Below, in pieces: positions 8,892-17,653 of a DNA stretch of 64,000 nucleotides. The DNA is taken from assembly GCF_007992435.1 (NCBI RefSeq), contig NZ_BKAG01000010.1, forward strand, positions 62,001 through 126,000, in the 5' to 3' direction. Below the pieces are notes generated by a model that did no database searches, was not told where the DNA came from, and saw only the letters and a program-made list of their open reading frames with translations. The stretch comes from Prosthecobacter gellanilyticus. Lineage in GTDB: Bacteria > Verrucomicrobiota > Verrucomicrobiia > Verrucomicrobiales > Verrucomicrobiaceae. The position numbers were made by a program, and so were the translations under genes. Every line of letters starts with the position of its first letter. The first letter of the stretch is position 1.

Positions 8892-10051
8892 GCCAGATCT
8901 GTCCGGACCTCATCTCCTTCCCTGAATCTCCGGCCACGCATCCGGACCGCTGGGTGCTCATGAACGTGCATACACGTCAGTGCATCGGCGCAGGCCCGGA
9001 GGTGCTGGCAGTGCTGGCCGATCCGGACAAGACCACCTCCGAGACTTATCGGGTCTGGAAGATCTGGAGGTTTTCAAACATTGACGGCCTCCTGGCTGAC
9101 CCCTCTCGTTTCAAACGCGACGCCGCCACGTGGGGCGAACCCGAAAACTTGGACCACGGCACCCTGGTGAAGATGCTGAAGGACCAGTGCCTTCTGATTG
9201 ATGACCTTGAGTCTTACCGCGCTCGTTTCGACTTTAAGAAATCATTGTTAGACCGCCAGCGCTTCGGCACCTATCACCAGCAGCTCGGGCAGCAGTTGAT
9301 CGCCTTTGAGCGTCGTGACCCAACCGCCTGGTGGCTGCAGCAAAAGTTCACACCGGACCTCTCCGCCATCCGTCAGGACAACCTGTATGGAGCCGTGCAG
9401 GACCGCTTTCTGGATGAATGGCTGCCCAAGCGCATGAAGCCAGGACTGCGCGTGCTGGACCTCGGCTGCGGCGCCGGCACCATCGCGCAAAAAATGGCGC
9501 GCCTCGGAGCCAGTGTGCTCGGCGTGGATCCTAACGAAGAATACATCCGCCTCGCCACCGAACGCGCGGAGGGTGATGCCACCTTCCAGGTGCTGGACCT
9601 GAACCAGCCACGCGCCCTCGATGCCCTGCCAGCCGCCTCGTTTGACTGCATCTACATGAGTGATGCGCTGCTGTTCTACTTCGTCCCTTACGAACCCGGC
9701 AAGCCACTCGATCTCGCAGGCTTCATCGCTGACGTGAAGCGCCTGCTGAAACCAGGTGGCACCTTCCTGTCCCTGGAACCGCATCCTGTGTTTTACGTCC
9801 AGCCTTGGCTGGGTGATCCCGCACGGCCCTTCACGGTGACGACCGAGTATCTGCACACCCACTGGCGCATCAATCCGCCGCTCAGCGTGCTGGCGCGTCC
9901 GTTCCTGGATTCCGGGTTCGTTATCACCGGTGTGGAAGAACCAGCCTCCAGCCGTAGTGATCCGCACGTGCCTCAGCGTGATGCGGTGTTCGCCAGCGAG
10001 TTCCCCGTTTGGCTCCTGCTTGAGATGAAGCTCGCCGACGCCGCCTCATGA
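8888..10051 (+). CDS. SAM-dependent methyltransferase, second in the operon
   Basis: A 387-residue protein whose class I methyltransferase domain begins at about residue 185. Motif I is VLDLGCGAG (189-197), motif II ends in GVDPNEEY, and a motif near 260 reads FDCIYMSDALLFYF. The first 180 residues are an extra domain with ordered charged helices and no recognised signature; it may position a carrier protein. It is coupled by ATGA to the carrier gene upstream and to the acyltransferase fusion downstream. Together with the methyltransferase at 3716-4657 it would allow two methylations of one substrate; the acceptor atoms are not deducible. Confidence 0.82.
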   Translation: MSQICPDLISFPESPATHPDRWVLMNVHTRQCIGAGPEVLAVLADPDKTTSETYRVWKIWRFSNIDGLLADPSRFKRDAATWGEPENLDHGTLVKMLKDQCLLIDDLESYRARFDFKKSLLDRQRFGTYHQQLGQQLIAFERRDPTAWWLQQKFTPDLSAIRQDNLYGAVQDRFLDEWLPKRMKPGLRVLDLGCGAGTIAQKMARLGASVLGVDPNEEYIRLATERAEGDATFQVLDLNQPRALDALPAASFDCIYMSDALLFYFVPYEPGKPLDLAGFIADVKRLLKPGGTFLSLEPHPVFYVQPWLGDPARPFTVTTEYLHTHWRINPPLSVLARPFLDSGFVITGVEEPASSRSDPHVPQRDAVFASEFPVWLLLEMKLADAAS

Positions 10052-12174
10052 CGAGCCCCGCTCCGTATCACTACACCCAGGCTGACCTGGTGCAGGGTCT
10101 TCGCGCCGCTGGCGTGGTGGAGGGAGACACCGTCTTTGTGCATGCCAGCCTCGGCAGGCTGGGCTACCCGGACCGCGGCCGCTCCATGCCAGATGCCTGT
10201 GCAGCAGCTCTGGATGCCCTGCGTGAAGCCGTGGGGGCAAGAGGCACGATCCTGGTGCCGACCTACACCTATTCCATCGGCAAAGGAGAAGTCTTCGACC
10301 CGGCCTTGACATGCTCAACGTTAGGCGACTTCACCGAGCACGTGCGCATGCAACTAGATGCACTGCGTTCCCATGACCCGATGCTGGCCGTCAGCGGCAT
10401 CGGCCCGAAGGCAGCTGAACTGCTTTCAGACCTGCCCCGCACCTGCTATGGCCCGGGCAGTATCTATGACCGGCTCGTGGACAGCGGTGGAAAGATTGTC
10501 ATGATCGGTCTTGGCCTTTTTTGGGCGACCTTTCGTCACTACATTGAGGAAAAGGCTGGTGTGCCATTCCGCTTTCGCAAGCTCTTCACGGGAGTCGTTC
10601 GTGTGGATGGCGTCGAGGCACGTCAGACATGGACTTACTCCTGCGCGCCACGTCAGGACAACTGCGCGCCCAATGGTGTCCCGCTGGAAAAACTGGCACG
10701 CGAACGTGGGCTATGTCTCTCCGCCAGGGTGGGTCGCGGCGAAGTCTGCGCCATCGACTGCGCAGAGTACACTCGTCTAGGCCTGGAGGCTTTTGCCGCT
10801 GATCCTTGGCTTTGCGCCAAGGGGCCTGCGTTGCATGAAGCAAAGCTGGTGGCACTGGAAGATGCGCGAACACAAGTTCCAGCAGCCTCCGTCACTCTGC
10901 CGCCCGGTGCGAGCATGGTTCAAATGCTTAAAGCCTTGTCTCCACTGCGCCGTGACATCGTCACCCAGGAGTATGACATCGCTCTAAATGCGCTGGCGGA
11001 GCAACTGCCGATGACGATCCACAAGTTTGTCAGTGGTGTCGAATGCTCCACCTGGCTGGTTCCTGAGCGCTGGACCTGCCGGGAGGCTTCGCTGCAGACT
11101 TTGGACGGGCAGGTGATTTTCTCAGACAAGGATCATCCTCTGCATGTCGTGTCCTATTCCCAGTCGTTTGAGGGTGTGGTCAGCCGTGAGGAACTGCTGA
11201 AACATCTTCATGTGCATCCGCACCTGGAGGATGCCGTGCCCTTCATGTTCAAGTACTACCAGCGTGACTGGGGGCTCTGCTGCAGCCAGCGTCAGAGGGC
11301 ATCCCTGACTGAGCCTGAGTACAAAGTGGCCATCAAGACCGACACCAACTTCAGTCATCTGAAAGTCGGTGAGGTGGTAGTCCAGGGCATGTCAGAAGCC
11401 AGCTTTGTGCTCTGCGCCCACCTTTGTCATCCAGCACAGACGGCGGATGATCTCAGCGGTGTCGTTGTTGGCATGGAAGTGATGCGCCGCCTGCAGCAGC
11501 GAAAGAATCTTCGTTACACCTACCGTCTCCTCATCCTTCCCGAAACAATTGGTTCGGCAGCCTGGCTTTCACGCCATCGCCATCTCGTTCCTGAGATCCA
11601 TGGCGGCCTCTTCCTGGAGATGCTGAGCCTGGCCCACCCCATGGCCCTTCAGATGCCTTTTGACGAGGCGTCTGCTGCAGCCCGCTGCTTGAAGGCCACC
11701 TTTGAGAAGCATGCCCCAGACGGCTGGACAGCACCATTCCGAGGCATCATCGGCAATGATGAAAGACAGTTCAACGGTCCCGGTGTGCGCGTCCCCATGC
11801 TGTCCCTTTCCAGGGTGCTTCCGCGCAATCATCCTGACTGGCCTTACCGCGAGTATCACTCCAGCCACGACAATTTCGCGCATGCCTCGCTTCCCCATCT
11901 AGAAGCCAGCGTGGACATGGTCATGAAGATGATCGAAGCCTGGGAGGCCAACGGCATCCCCCTGCCCCGGTTCAAGGGAGAAGTCTTCTGCACAAGGTAC
12001 GGCATCCACATCGATCCGACCACCCAGCCGGATCTTCACCGCCACTTCTTCAGCATCATGGACCAGATTGACGGAAGGCAGGATGTGCCCGCGATCGCTG
12101 AACGCTGCCAGGCTTCTGTCGAAGCCGTCGAAAAGAGCCTGGCTCTTCTGCGTCATCACGGTCTGGTCTGCTGA
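10048..12174 (+). CDS. Fusion of an AAC(3)-family N-acyltransferase and a DUF4910 aminopeptidase-like protein
   Basis: A 708-residue two-enzyme protein. Residues 1-270 are an AAC(3)-type acyltransferase, with VHASLGRLGY, PTYTYSIGKG and the histidine-containing RSHDPMLAVSGIG. Residues about 290-640 are a DUF4910 (M28-like) domain: AHLCHPAQTADDLSG and ILPETIGS hold candidate zinc ligands and the catalytic glutamate, and NDERQFN and YHSSHDN follow. The last 60 residues look like a winged helix. AAC(3) relatives in glycan loci N-acylate amino sugars, and DUF4910 proteins occur in flagellin glycan loci such as that of Campylobacter. The natural fusion implies that both act on the same product. It is the last gene of this operon. 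Confidence 0.85.
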   Translation: MTSPAPYHYTQADLVQGLRAAGVVEGDTVFVHASLGRLGYPDRGRSMPDACAAALDALREAVGARGTILVPTYTYSIGKGEVFDPALTCSTLGDFTEHVRMQLDALRSHDPMLAVSGIGPKAAELLSDLPRTCYGPGSIYDRLVDSGGKIVMIGLGLFWATFRHYIEEKAGVPFRFRKLFTGVVRVDGVEARQTWTYSCAPRQDNCAPNGVPLEKLARERGLCLSARVGRGEVCAIDCAEYTRLGLEAFAADPWLCAKGPALHEAKLVALEDARTQVPAASVTLPPGASMVQMLKALSPLRRDIVTQEYDIALNALAEQLPMTIHKFVSGVECSTWLVPERWTCREASLQTLDGQVIFSDKDHPLHVVSYSQSFEGVVSREELLKHLHVHPHLEDAVPFMFKYYQRDWGLCCSQRQRASLTEPEYKVAIKTDTNFSHLKVGEVVVQGMSEASFVLCAHLCHPAQTADDLSGVVVGMEVMRRLQQRKNLRYTYRLLILPETIGSAAWLSRHRHLVPEIHGGLFLEMLSLAHPMALQMPFDEASAAARCLKATFEKHAPDGWTAPFRGIIGNDERQFNGPGVRVPMLSLSRVLPRNHPDWPYREYHSSHDNFAHASLPHLEASVDMVMKMIEAWEANGIPLPRFKGEVFCTRYGIHIDPTTQPDLHRHFFSIMDQIDGRQDVPAIAERCQASVEAVEKSLALLRHHGLVC

Positions 12175-12202
12175 AAGAGCGCGTTGACTCTGCGCGCCTC
12201 CA

Positions 12203-13960
12203 TCAAACCGCCTTCGGACTCATGCTGGCCGCCTCATGCAGGAGCGGTCCCTCGGTGTGGAAGAAGCCGCGCAGGAACTCCTGCTGGCTTGCGGTCCTGG
12301 CACTGATCCAGGACGCATCTTCCAAGTTCCGCCGCACCAGTTCAGCCAGGGCTTCCGGGGTCTCGGCTACCTGGGCAGCACCGAGTTCGATCTGCCGCGC
12401 AAACGCCTTCTGTTCTGCGGCCACCGGGCACACATGGATCACAGGTATGCCCAGGGCATATGCCTCAAAAGCCGCGTAAGACTCGATGTTCAGCAGGATG
12501 TCCGACTTGTCCATCACAGGGGCCAGGCTCACTTCAGGCTCATGCCAGATGACATTCGGCGGTGCCTTGAGCTCACGCAGACAGTTCTCCATCTGCCAGA
12601 CATTGACGTGATGAAAGCCCGTCCAGTTCGTGGGCTCCTGAGGTCGTTCCCTGACAGGGTGGGGTTTCACATGGAAGTCATGACCGGGCAGCAGGCGGGC
12701 TGTCTCCACTAGCAAACGCAGCGACCAAAGATTCATGCGGGGACAGGCTGCGATGCGCTGGCCGCTGAAGTAGGTGCCAGCCAGCACAATCTGACCACGC
12801 TGCCCAGGGCGCAGCGCATGCTGCCGCCTCTCCCGGAGTGCCGGGGCCCGATGCGTGCGCACCATGGTGATCTGGGATTCCTTCATGCCTGAGTCGAGCG
12901 CCATCTCATGCTGCCGCTCATCATCGCAATAGGCCTGCTCCACGTTGAAGGCGATCAAAGGGTCCAGGTGGTCATCCAGAGTACAGGCAGCGGTCTCCAG
13001 CCCGCGCTCCTGGGCTGCAAGAAGCCACATCAGTTCCTTCTTGCCTCGCATGGCGCCCACAAGCAGCCGCTTGGGATTCAGCCCGGCCATCACACGCCGG
13101 GCCTCACTCAGACACACCGAATGAAGCGGGTAAACATGCAGCGCATAATGCTGCCCCACAGACTCCAGGATCTGCCCCTCATGCAAAGGAACACGATGCT
13201 CCTCGCATGACATCCAATCCTGCCACCAATCCTTCCACCAGGCGGAGTACTCGCGCTTCAGATCCGTCAGTTCCTGGGAGCCAGCGGCAGCGAATGACGG
13301 CATGCGATGCCATGGCCAGGCATCGCCACCTCGCGCCAGAAGGGCATCCAGGCGCGGGTCGGCACAGACCCACGGTGAACTGGAGGTCGCCAGGGGAAGA
13401 CTTGGCGCGGCATTGCCAGCCTTCTTTCCGGGGGCGGATTTCATGCGCCAGCGGCGCCATTTTCTGCGCAGACGCCACGCCAGAGGCGGGACCGAGTCTG
13501 ACTCCGGAAGGACCTCAAACTCCGCTCCCATGGCCTGTGCCAGCTGCCGCCAGGCGAGTGTGCTGACACCCGCGCCGGGACTGACCAAAATACGTTCCCA
13601 GCCACCCATGTCAGCCAGCTTTCGTGCCTGCTCCAGGCTCCAGATATAGGCAGTCGCCATGCGGAAGGCCATGGCATCCAGGCTGGCTGCGCGGAAGACA
13701 CGCCGGGTGTCGATGCCGGGCCTCACGCAGCGCTCCTCAAGAAATTTGTCCAGCAGAAGACGCACACGGTCACACTGCTCCGTGGACTGGGGATGATTCA
13801 TCATTGGCCCTTCCAGCACCTTCCTGGCACCGGCCCGCTCCAAAGCCTCGGGCAGAAAGGCATCCATCTCCAGCACGGAGACATGACTCCAGTCTTGTCC
13901 AATGCGCTCTCGAAGAGCGCTGGTGCCAAGGGAGCCATAGACCGCGAGGGTTTTCTTCAT
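12203..13960 (-). CDS. GT-B-like surface glycan transferase (paralogue of 14963-16750)
   Basis: About 585 residues starting at MKKTLAVYGSLG; ATG 13975, five codons upstream, is an alternative. A VKPHP motif near residue 430 and LNIESYAAFEAYALGIPV near 490 are the pattern of GT-B enzymes of capsule and sialyltransferase-like families, in which the His-Pro and the Glu region contact the nucleotide sugar. It shares this layout and its N-terminus with the gene at 14963-16750. It converges with the acyl operon and is the third gene of a - strand trio next to CMP-nonulosonate synthesis genes, so a nonulosonic acid transferase role is a reasonable guess. Donor and acceptor are unknown. Confidence 0.65.
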   Translation of the reverse strand: MKKTLAVYGSLGTSALRERIGQDWSHVSVLEMDAFLPEALERAGARKVLEGPMMNHPQSTEQCDRVRLLLDKFLEERCVRPGIDTRRVFRAASLDAMAFRMATAYIWSLEQARKLADMGGWERILVSPGAGVSTLAWRQLAQAMGAEFEVLPESDSVPPLAWRLRRKWRRWRMKSAPGKKAGNAAPSLPLATSSSPWVCADPRLDALLARGGDAWPWHRMPSFAAAGSQELTDLKREYSAWWKDWWQDWMSCEEHRVPLHEGQILESVGQHYALHVYPLHSVCLSEARRVMAGLNPKRLLVGAMRGKKELMWLLAAQERGLETAACTLDDHLDPLIAFNVEQAYCDDERQHEMALDSGMKESQITMVRTHRAPALRERRQHALRPGQRGQIVLAGTYFSGQRIAACPRMNLWSLRLLVETARLLPGHDFHVKPHPVRERPQEPTNWTGFHHVNVWQMENCLRELKAPPNVIWHEPEVSLAPVMDKSDILLNIESYAAFEAYALGIPVIHVCPVAAEQKAFARQIELGAAQVAETPEALAELVRRNLEDASWISARTASQQEFLRGFFHTEGPLLHEAASMSPKAV

Positions 13961-14003
13961 CTGACTGCTTGGCATGGGAGCCCCATGATTGCAAGCCAAG
14001 GGC

Positions 14004-14966
14004 TCAGCGCGACCCGCCACCTTGTGACAGGACCTTCTCAAATGCCTCCAGGACTGCAGCCGCGGGCACAGCCGAGCATGGCGGCGGTATTTCGCTGGAA
14101 AAATCAAACGCGCTCACCGCCACATGGCGGGGTGTCGGCCAATGCCAGCGCACAGGATAGACGGGGCCAAAGAGCGTCACCACGGGCACATCGAAAGCCT
14201 GGGCCAGATGCGATGCCGAACCATCCACACACAGAACCAAGCGCGCCCGGCTGACAGCGTGAAGGTACTGCTTCAGCGATGTGCGGCCGGCCAGATTCAC
14301 CAGAGAGGAAGGCGCAGACTGGACCACCCGCGCACAATGTTCCTTCTCTTCCGGTGTTCCACCTCCGGTCATGACCACTGACATGCCTTTCTCGGCGGAA
14401 ATCTGCTTCATCACCTGCGCCCAGAGCCCGGGCTCCCAAAATTTCGTCGGCCACGCGGCCGTTGGATTAACCAAAAGATAGTCACCGTGCGGCAGGTCCG
14501 GGTGCCTCCACTCCTCAGGCGGCAGAGTGAGTCTGGGGCTGGTGAATGCAGAGGTGTCTCCTCCCAACGCCCGCCAGAAATAAAAAGCCCAGTACTGGCT
14601 CTCCGCCGAGACCACATGAGTCTCATGGAAAAACAAACGATGCCACCAATGCCGGTGCCGCTCCTGATTGACGAGAAGATGCTTCCGCCTTGCGCGCACA
14701 CGGCGGGTCATCAAAGACGCGCGTGAATTCCAGTGTGTGGTCCATGAATACGCATGCGTGGTCTTCTGGTCAGGCCCCCACACAGCCGAGGGCATAAGCT
14801 CCACCAGCGGGCGAAACGCCTCCTTCACATACAGCGAGCAGGGTGTTCCCGTCCGGGAAGAGAGCAGCCGGGTCAGCGGCTCCAGCAGCGTGATGTCTCC
14901 CAGCTGCTTGTCGCTGACAAGCGCACAGCTTTGGGGTGGATGACTGGGTGCCGGGTCCATGATCAT
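14004..14966 (-). CDS. Glycosyltransferase family 9 (heptosyltransferase-like)
   Basis: A 320-residue protein. The start is the ATG at 14966, which overlaps the stop of the preceding gene as ATGA. The C-terminal half carries GT9 signatures: NPTAAWPTKFWEP (the phosphate-binding region), VNLAGRTSLKQYLHA near residue 225, and LCVDGSASHLAQAFDVPVV near 245, followed by LFGP. GT9 enzymes move ADP-heptose or related sugars onto lipopolysaccharide cores. The N-terminal part is less conserved, with SDKQLGDITLLEPL replacing the usual RLGDL opening. It lies between two paralogous glycosyltransferase-like genes and probably helps build the same glycan. Confidence 0.75.
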   Translation of the reverse strand: MIMDPAPSHPPQSCALVSDKQLGDITLLEPLTRLLSSRTGTPCSLYVKEAFRPLVELMPSAVWGPDQKTTHAYSWTTHWNSRASLMTRRVRARRKHLLVNQERHRHWWHRLFFHETHVVSAESQYWAFYFWRALGGDTSAFTSPRLTLPPEEWRHPDLPHGDYLLVNPTAAWPTKFWEPGLWAQVMKQISAEKGMSVVMTGGGTPEEKEHCARVVQSAPSSLVNLAGRTSLKQYLHAVSRARLVLCVDGSASHLAQAFDVPVVTLFGPVYPVRWHWPTPRHVAVSAFDFSSEIPPPCSAVPAAAVLEAFEKVLSQGGGSR

Positions 14967-16750
14967 TGAGAAAGGCCCAGCTTGTCCAGCGCCATGCACA
15001 CACCCGTGTTCAAGTCGATGCGCGACGGCCAGTAAAATTCGTCGAGGTAGCGCTTCTGCGCGGTGATGTGAGACTGCCGAAACTCCTTGGACGTGATTAG
15101 ACGGCCAAGAATCGCGGCGAGTTCCTTGCCGTTTTCCGTGACCTGCATGTCCATTCGGTCAATGAGTTCGGGGAACGTGATGGAGTCCGTCGTGTGCTCG
15201 GTCAGAAACACCACCGGAATGCCCATGTGAAAGGCTTCATGACCCGACATGGACGTCGTGTTCAGAAGCACCGCCGCACTCCGCAGGCGAAGTTCCATGC
15301 TTGCCTCCGGCGCCAGCAGTTTCACGTTGGCAGGAGCTTTCAAACTGCGGATGAAAAGCATCTTCGACTGCACTTCGCTTTCGTCCATTCCCACAAAGCT
15401 GCGCAGTTCCGACTTGGCCGCCCGCAGCGGATGGAACTTGATTACAAAGTTCACCTTGGGCAGCAGGCGCGCTGCCTCCACAATGGCGCTGAAGCAGCGC
15501 ATGCTGCGCTGGGGATCCGAGACCACGGACATAGGATCCGAGAAGAGAACCTCTGGCCGGGATTGGGTGAAAACGGCCTCCGTTTGGGCCTCCGTGCGCG
15601 GAGGCGTGCGAGGCCGCCGATGACTGGCCACATTGATCAACCGCTCCTCAGGGTAACCGCCTTGGAGCGCCCGCGGGTAAGTGCGCATGCCGTCAGCGAG
15701 CACATACGCCGGCAGCACCATCATCTTGGGATTGACCACCTGGTCATAGCTGTAGGCGATTACGGGGATACCCAAATCCAGCGCGGCCAGTTTCCAGACT
15801 CCCTCTTCCTCAGCCAGTTGTGTGTCTGCCAGCAGCGCATCGGGTTTGACCTGCTGGAGAAGCGCCCGCGCCTTGGCCCGTAGTGCGGACCAACGCGGAA
15901 AGATCCGCTGGATGAGATCCTCACCTGCACTCTTCAAAAGCGGGCCGAATCGCTGCAAAAGCTGCTTGTCTGAAGCATCTGCGGAGGCCTCGGCCGCAGT
16001 CGGCCACTTCTGCCACCAATCCTCAAACCGTGCCCGCTCGGACTGCAACAGCTCTGCGTCAGGACTTCCCAGGTCAGCAAGCTTCAGGTGCCGGACACGA
16101 AACTGGGTGGATGACGGGCCGTCCGCCAGCAGATGTGACACACGCTTGCTGACACACGCCACCAGCGGTCCGTTTGCCGTCTGCTGCACACTCTCGCCCG
16201 TTTCCGATCTGCCTTCTGATTCCAGCTTTTTGGACTGCCTCTTGTAGTACCATCTCTCGATGTTCCGCATCAAACCACGCTTGAAGTTCCTTGGCGGAAG
16301 GATCTCGATGGGCAACCCCATCGCTGCGGCTGTTTCGCGCCAGAACCCAAAGTGCACTCCACAACCGGCGGTCACGACCAGCCTGTCAAACTTCCAGCGC
16401 TCACAGAGCCCCCGGCACAACCAAGTGTTGAGAAGCTGGGTGAAGGCCGAGTCCATGTAGGCACCGTTCAAGGCCGTCCGGCGCAGGTCAGCATCTCCAG
16501 GCTCTTCAGGCAAACCGGGGCGTGGCACCAGGAAAAGGCTCAGCGCGGCAAACATCTCCTTCTGGAAGCCCTGGATGTCCGAGGTCGTCAGCAGATCCCG
16601 CACCGTCAACCAGTCAGTGACCTGCGGGTAGCGGCTCCTGTCCAGCATGGTGTCAAACTCCAGGACAAAGGCCGGCCCTTTCTGCTCCAGCAGCCGCTTC
16701 TCGAGCGCCTCCGGGGCCAGGGAGCCAGTCAGGAAAAGAGTATGCGGCAT
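14963..16750 (-). CDS. GT-B-like surface glycan transferase (paralogue of 12203-13960)
   Basis: About 595 residues from the ATG at 16750 (MPHTLFLTGSL); a TTG five codons upstream is less likely. An IKFHP motif near residue 437 and LNTTSMSGHEAFHMGIPV near 493 match the spacing seen in the paralogue at 12203-13960. The N-terminal half contains a Rossmann-like start and a predicted basic helix around residue 190. It is the first gene of the - strand trio and diverges from the neuA gene with 183 bases between them. I infer a role in polymerising or attaching the acidic sugar; there is no direct evidence for the donor. Confidence 0.65.
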   Translation of the reverse strand: MPHTLFLTGSLAPEALEKRLLEQKGPAFVLEFDTMLDRSRYPQVTDWLTVRDLLTTSDIQGFQKEMFAALSLFLVPRPGLPEEPGDADLRRTALNGAYMDSAFTQLLNTWLCRGLCERWKFDRLVVTAGCGVHFGFWRETAAAMGLPIEILPPRNFKRGLMRNIERWYYKRQSKKLESEGRSETGESVQQTANGPLVACVSKRVSHLLADGPSSTQFRVRHLKLADLGSPDAELLQSERARFEDWWQKWPTAAEASADASDKQLLQRFGPLLKSAGEDLIQRIFPRWSALRAKARALLQQVKPDALLADTQLAEEEGVWKLAALDLGIPVIAYSYDQVVNPKMMVLPAYVLADGMRTYPRALQGGYPEERLINVASHRRPRTPPRTEAQTEAVFTQSRPEVLFSDPMSVVSDPQRSMRCFSAIVEAARLLPKVNFVIKFHPLRAAKSELRSFVGMDESEVQSKMLFIRSLKAPANVKLLAPEASMELRLRSAAVLLNTTSMSGHEAFHMGIPVVFLTEHTTDSITFPELIDRMDMQVTENGKELAAILGRLITSKEFRQSHITAQKRYLDEFYWPSRIDLNTGVCMALDKLGLSQ

Positions 16751-16933
16751 AGAGGACAGGTTCAATCGCGCTCCGGAGCATGCGGAAGCACTGCGAAAGA
16801 CTCAATGAAGCAGTGAAATGCCCGGGCAAGCGAAATATTCTGCTCTGGAAACCGCCCGCTAACCTCACCCAGGGACTATTCAATATTGGCATAGTCGATC
16901 CGACCCTGCTAAAGGCCATGTTTTTCCGTTGTC

Positions 16934-17641
16934 GTGAACATCGTCGCTGTCATCACCGCACGGGGAGGCTCCCGTGGCCTGCCCCGCAAAAACGTCTTGC
17001 CGCTGGCCGGGCTGCCCTTGATCGCCCATTCGATCCGTGTGGCCCAGGAAGCAAAGCGAGTGAACAGGGTGATTGTCTCCACGGACGACGAGGAGATCAT
17101 TGCCGTTTCCCGGGAATATGGTGCCGAGGTGCCCTTTGTCCGCCCCCCTGAACTTTCGACAGCGGATTCAGCTCACATTGACGTCATGCTGCATGTGGTG
17201 TCATGGCTGGAGCAGCAGGGCGACCTGCCAGATGCCGTGCTGCTGCTGCAACCCACCACACCACTGCGCACGCCAGAGGACATCGATGGAGCGGTCGAGT
17301 TGATGGAAAGCACAAGCTGCCCGGCCGTGGTCGGCCTCAGCCCTGCGGAATCACACCCCTATCTGACCTACAAAGTCGCGGAGGATGGTCGTCTCACCGG
17401 ATTCATTGATCACGGCCTTCGTTATCCACGCCGGCAGGATCTGCCTCCTGCCTACATCCTCAACGGAGCGCTCTATCTCAACCGCTGCTCGTCCCTGCGT
17501 GAAACTCAGATGTTCCAGCCGCCAGGGGCCTTCGGATGGGTCATGCCCGCCGAACGATCTGTGGACATCGACAGCCTGGAGGATTTCCTCGTCGCAGAAA
17601 AGCTTTTGAAGGATCGCGCAACGTCGGCTCAACTTCCCTGA
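16934..17641 (+). CDS. neuA: CMP-nonulosonate (sialic/legionaminic acid) cytidylyltransferase
   Basis: A 235-residue enzyme that couples CTP to a nonulosonic acid, giving the CMP-sugar donor. The N-terminal nucleotide-binding motif ITARGGSRGLPRKN, the LQPTTPLR segment and YILNGALYLN are characteristic of NeuA/LegF/PseF. The chosen start is GTG at 16934 because the protein then begins NIVAVITARGG, as in the family. It heads a + strand set neuA-neuB-neuC-neuD with gaps of 12 bases or less or overlaps. Given LegB and LegC at 25251-27399, CMP-legionaminate is a more likely product than CMP-Neu5Ac. Confidence 0.92.
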   Translation: MNIVAVITARGGSRGLPRKNVLPLAGLPLIAHSIRVAQEAKRVNRVIVSTDDEEIIAVSREYGAEVPFVRPPELSTADSAHIDVMLHVVSWLEQQGDLPDAVLLLQPTTPLRTPEDIDGAVELMESTSCPAVVGLSPAESHPYLTYKVAEDGRLTGFIDHGLRYPRRQDLPPAYILNGALYLNRCSSLRETQMFQPPGAFGWVMPAERSVDIDSLEDFLVAEKLLKDRATSAQLP

Positions 17642-17653
17642 CCCGTCCTCGTC

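Noticed and set aside
12175-12202. GC-rich hairpin between the convergent acyl and glycosyltransferase operons
   Set aside because: The arms (GAGCGCG and CGCGCCTC) pair imperfectly and there is no T tract on either strand.
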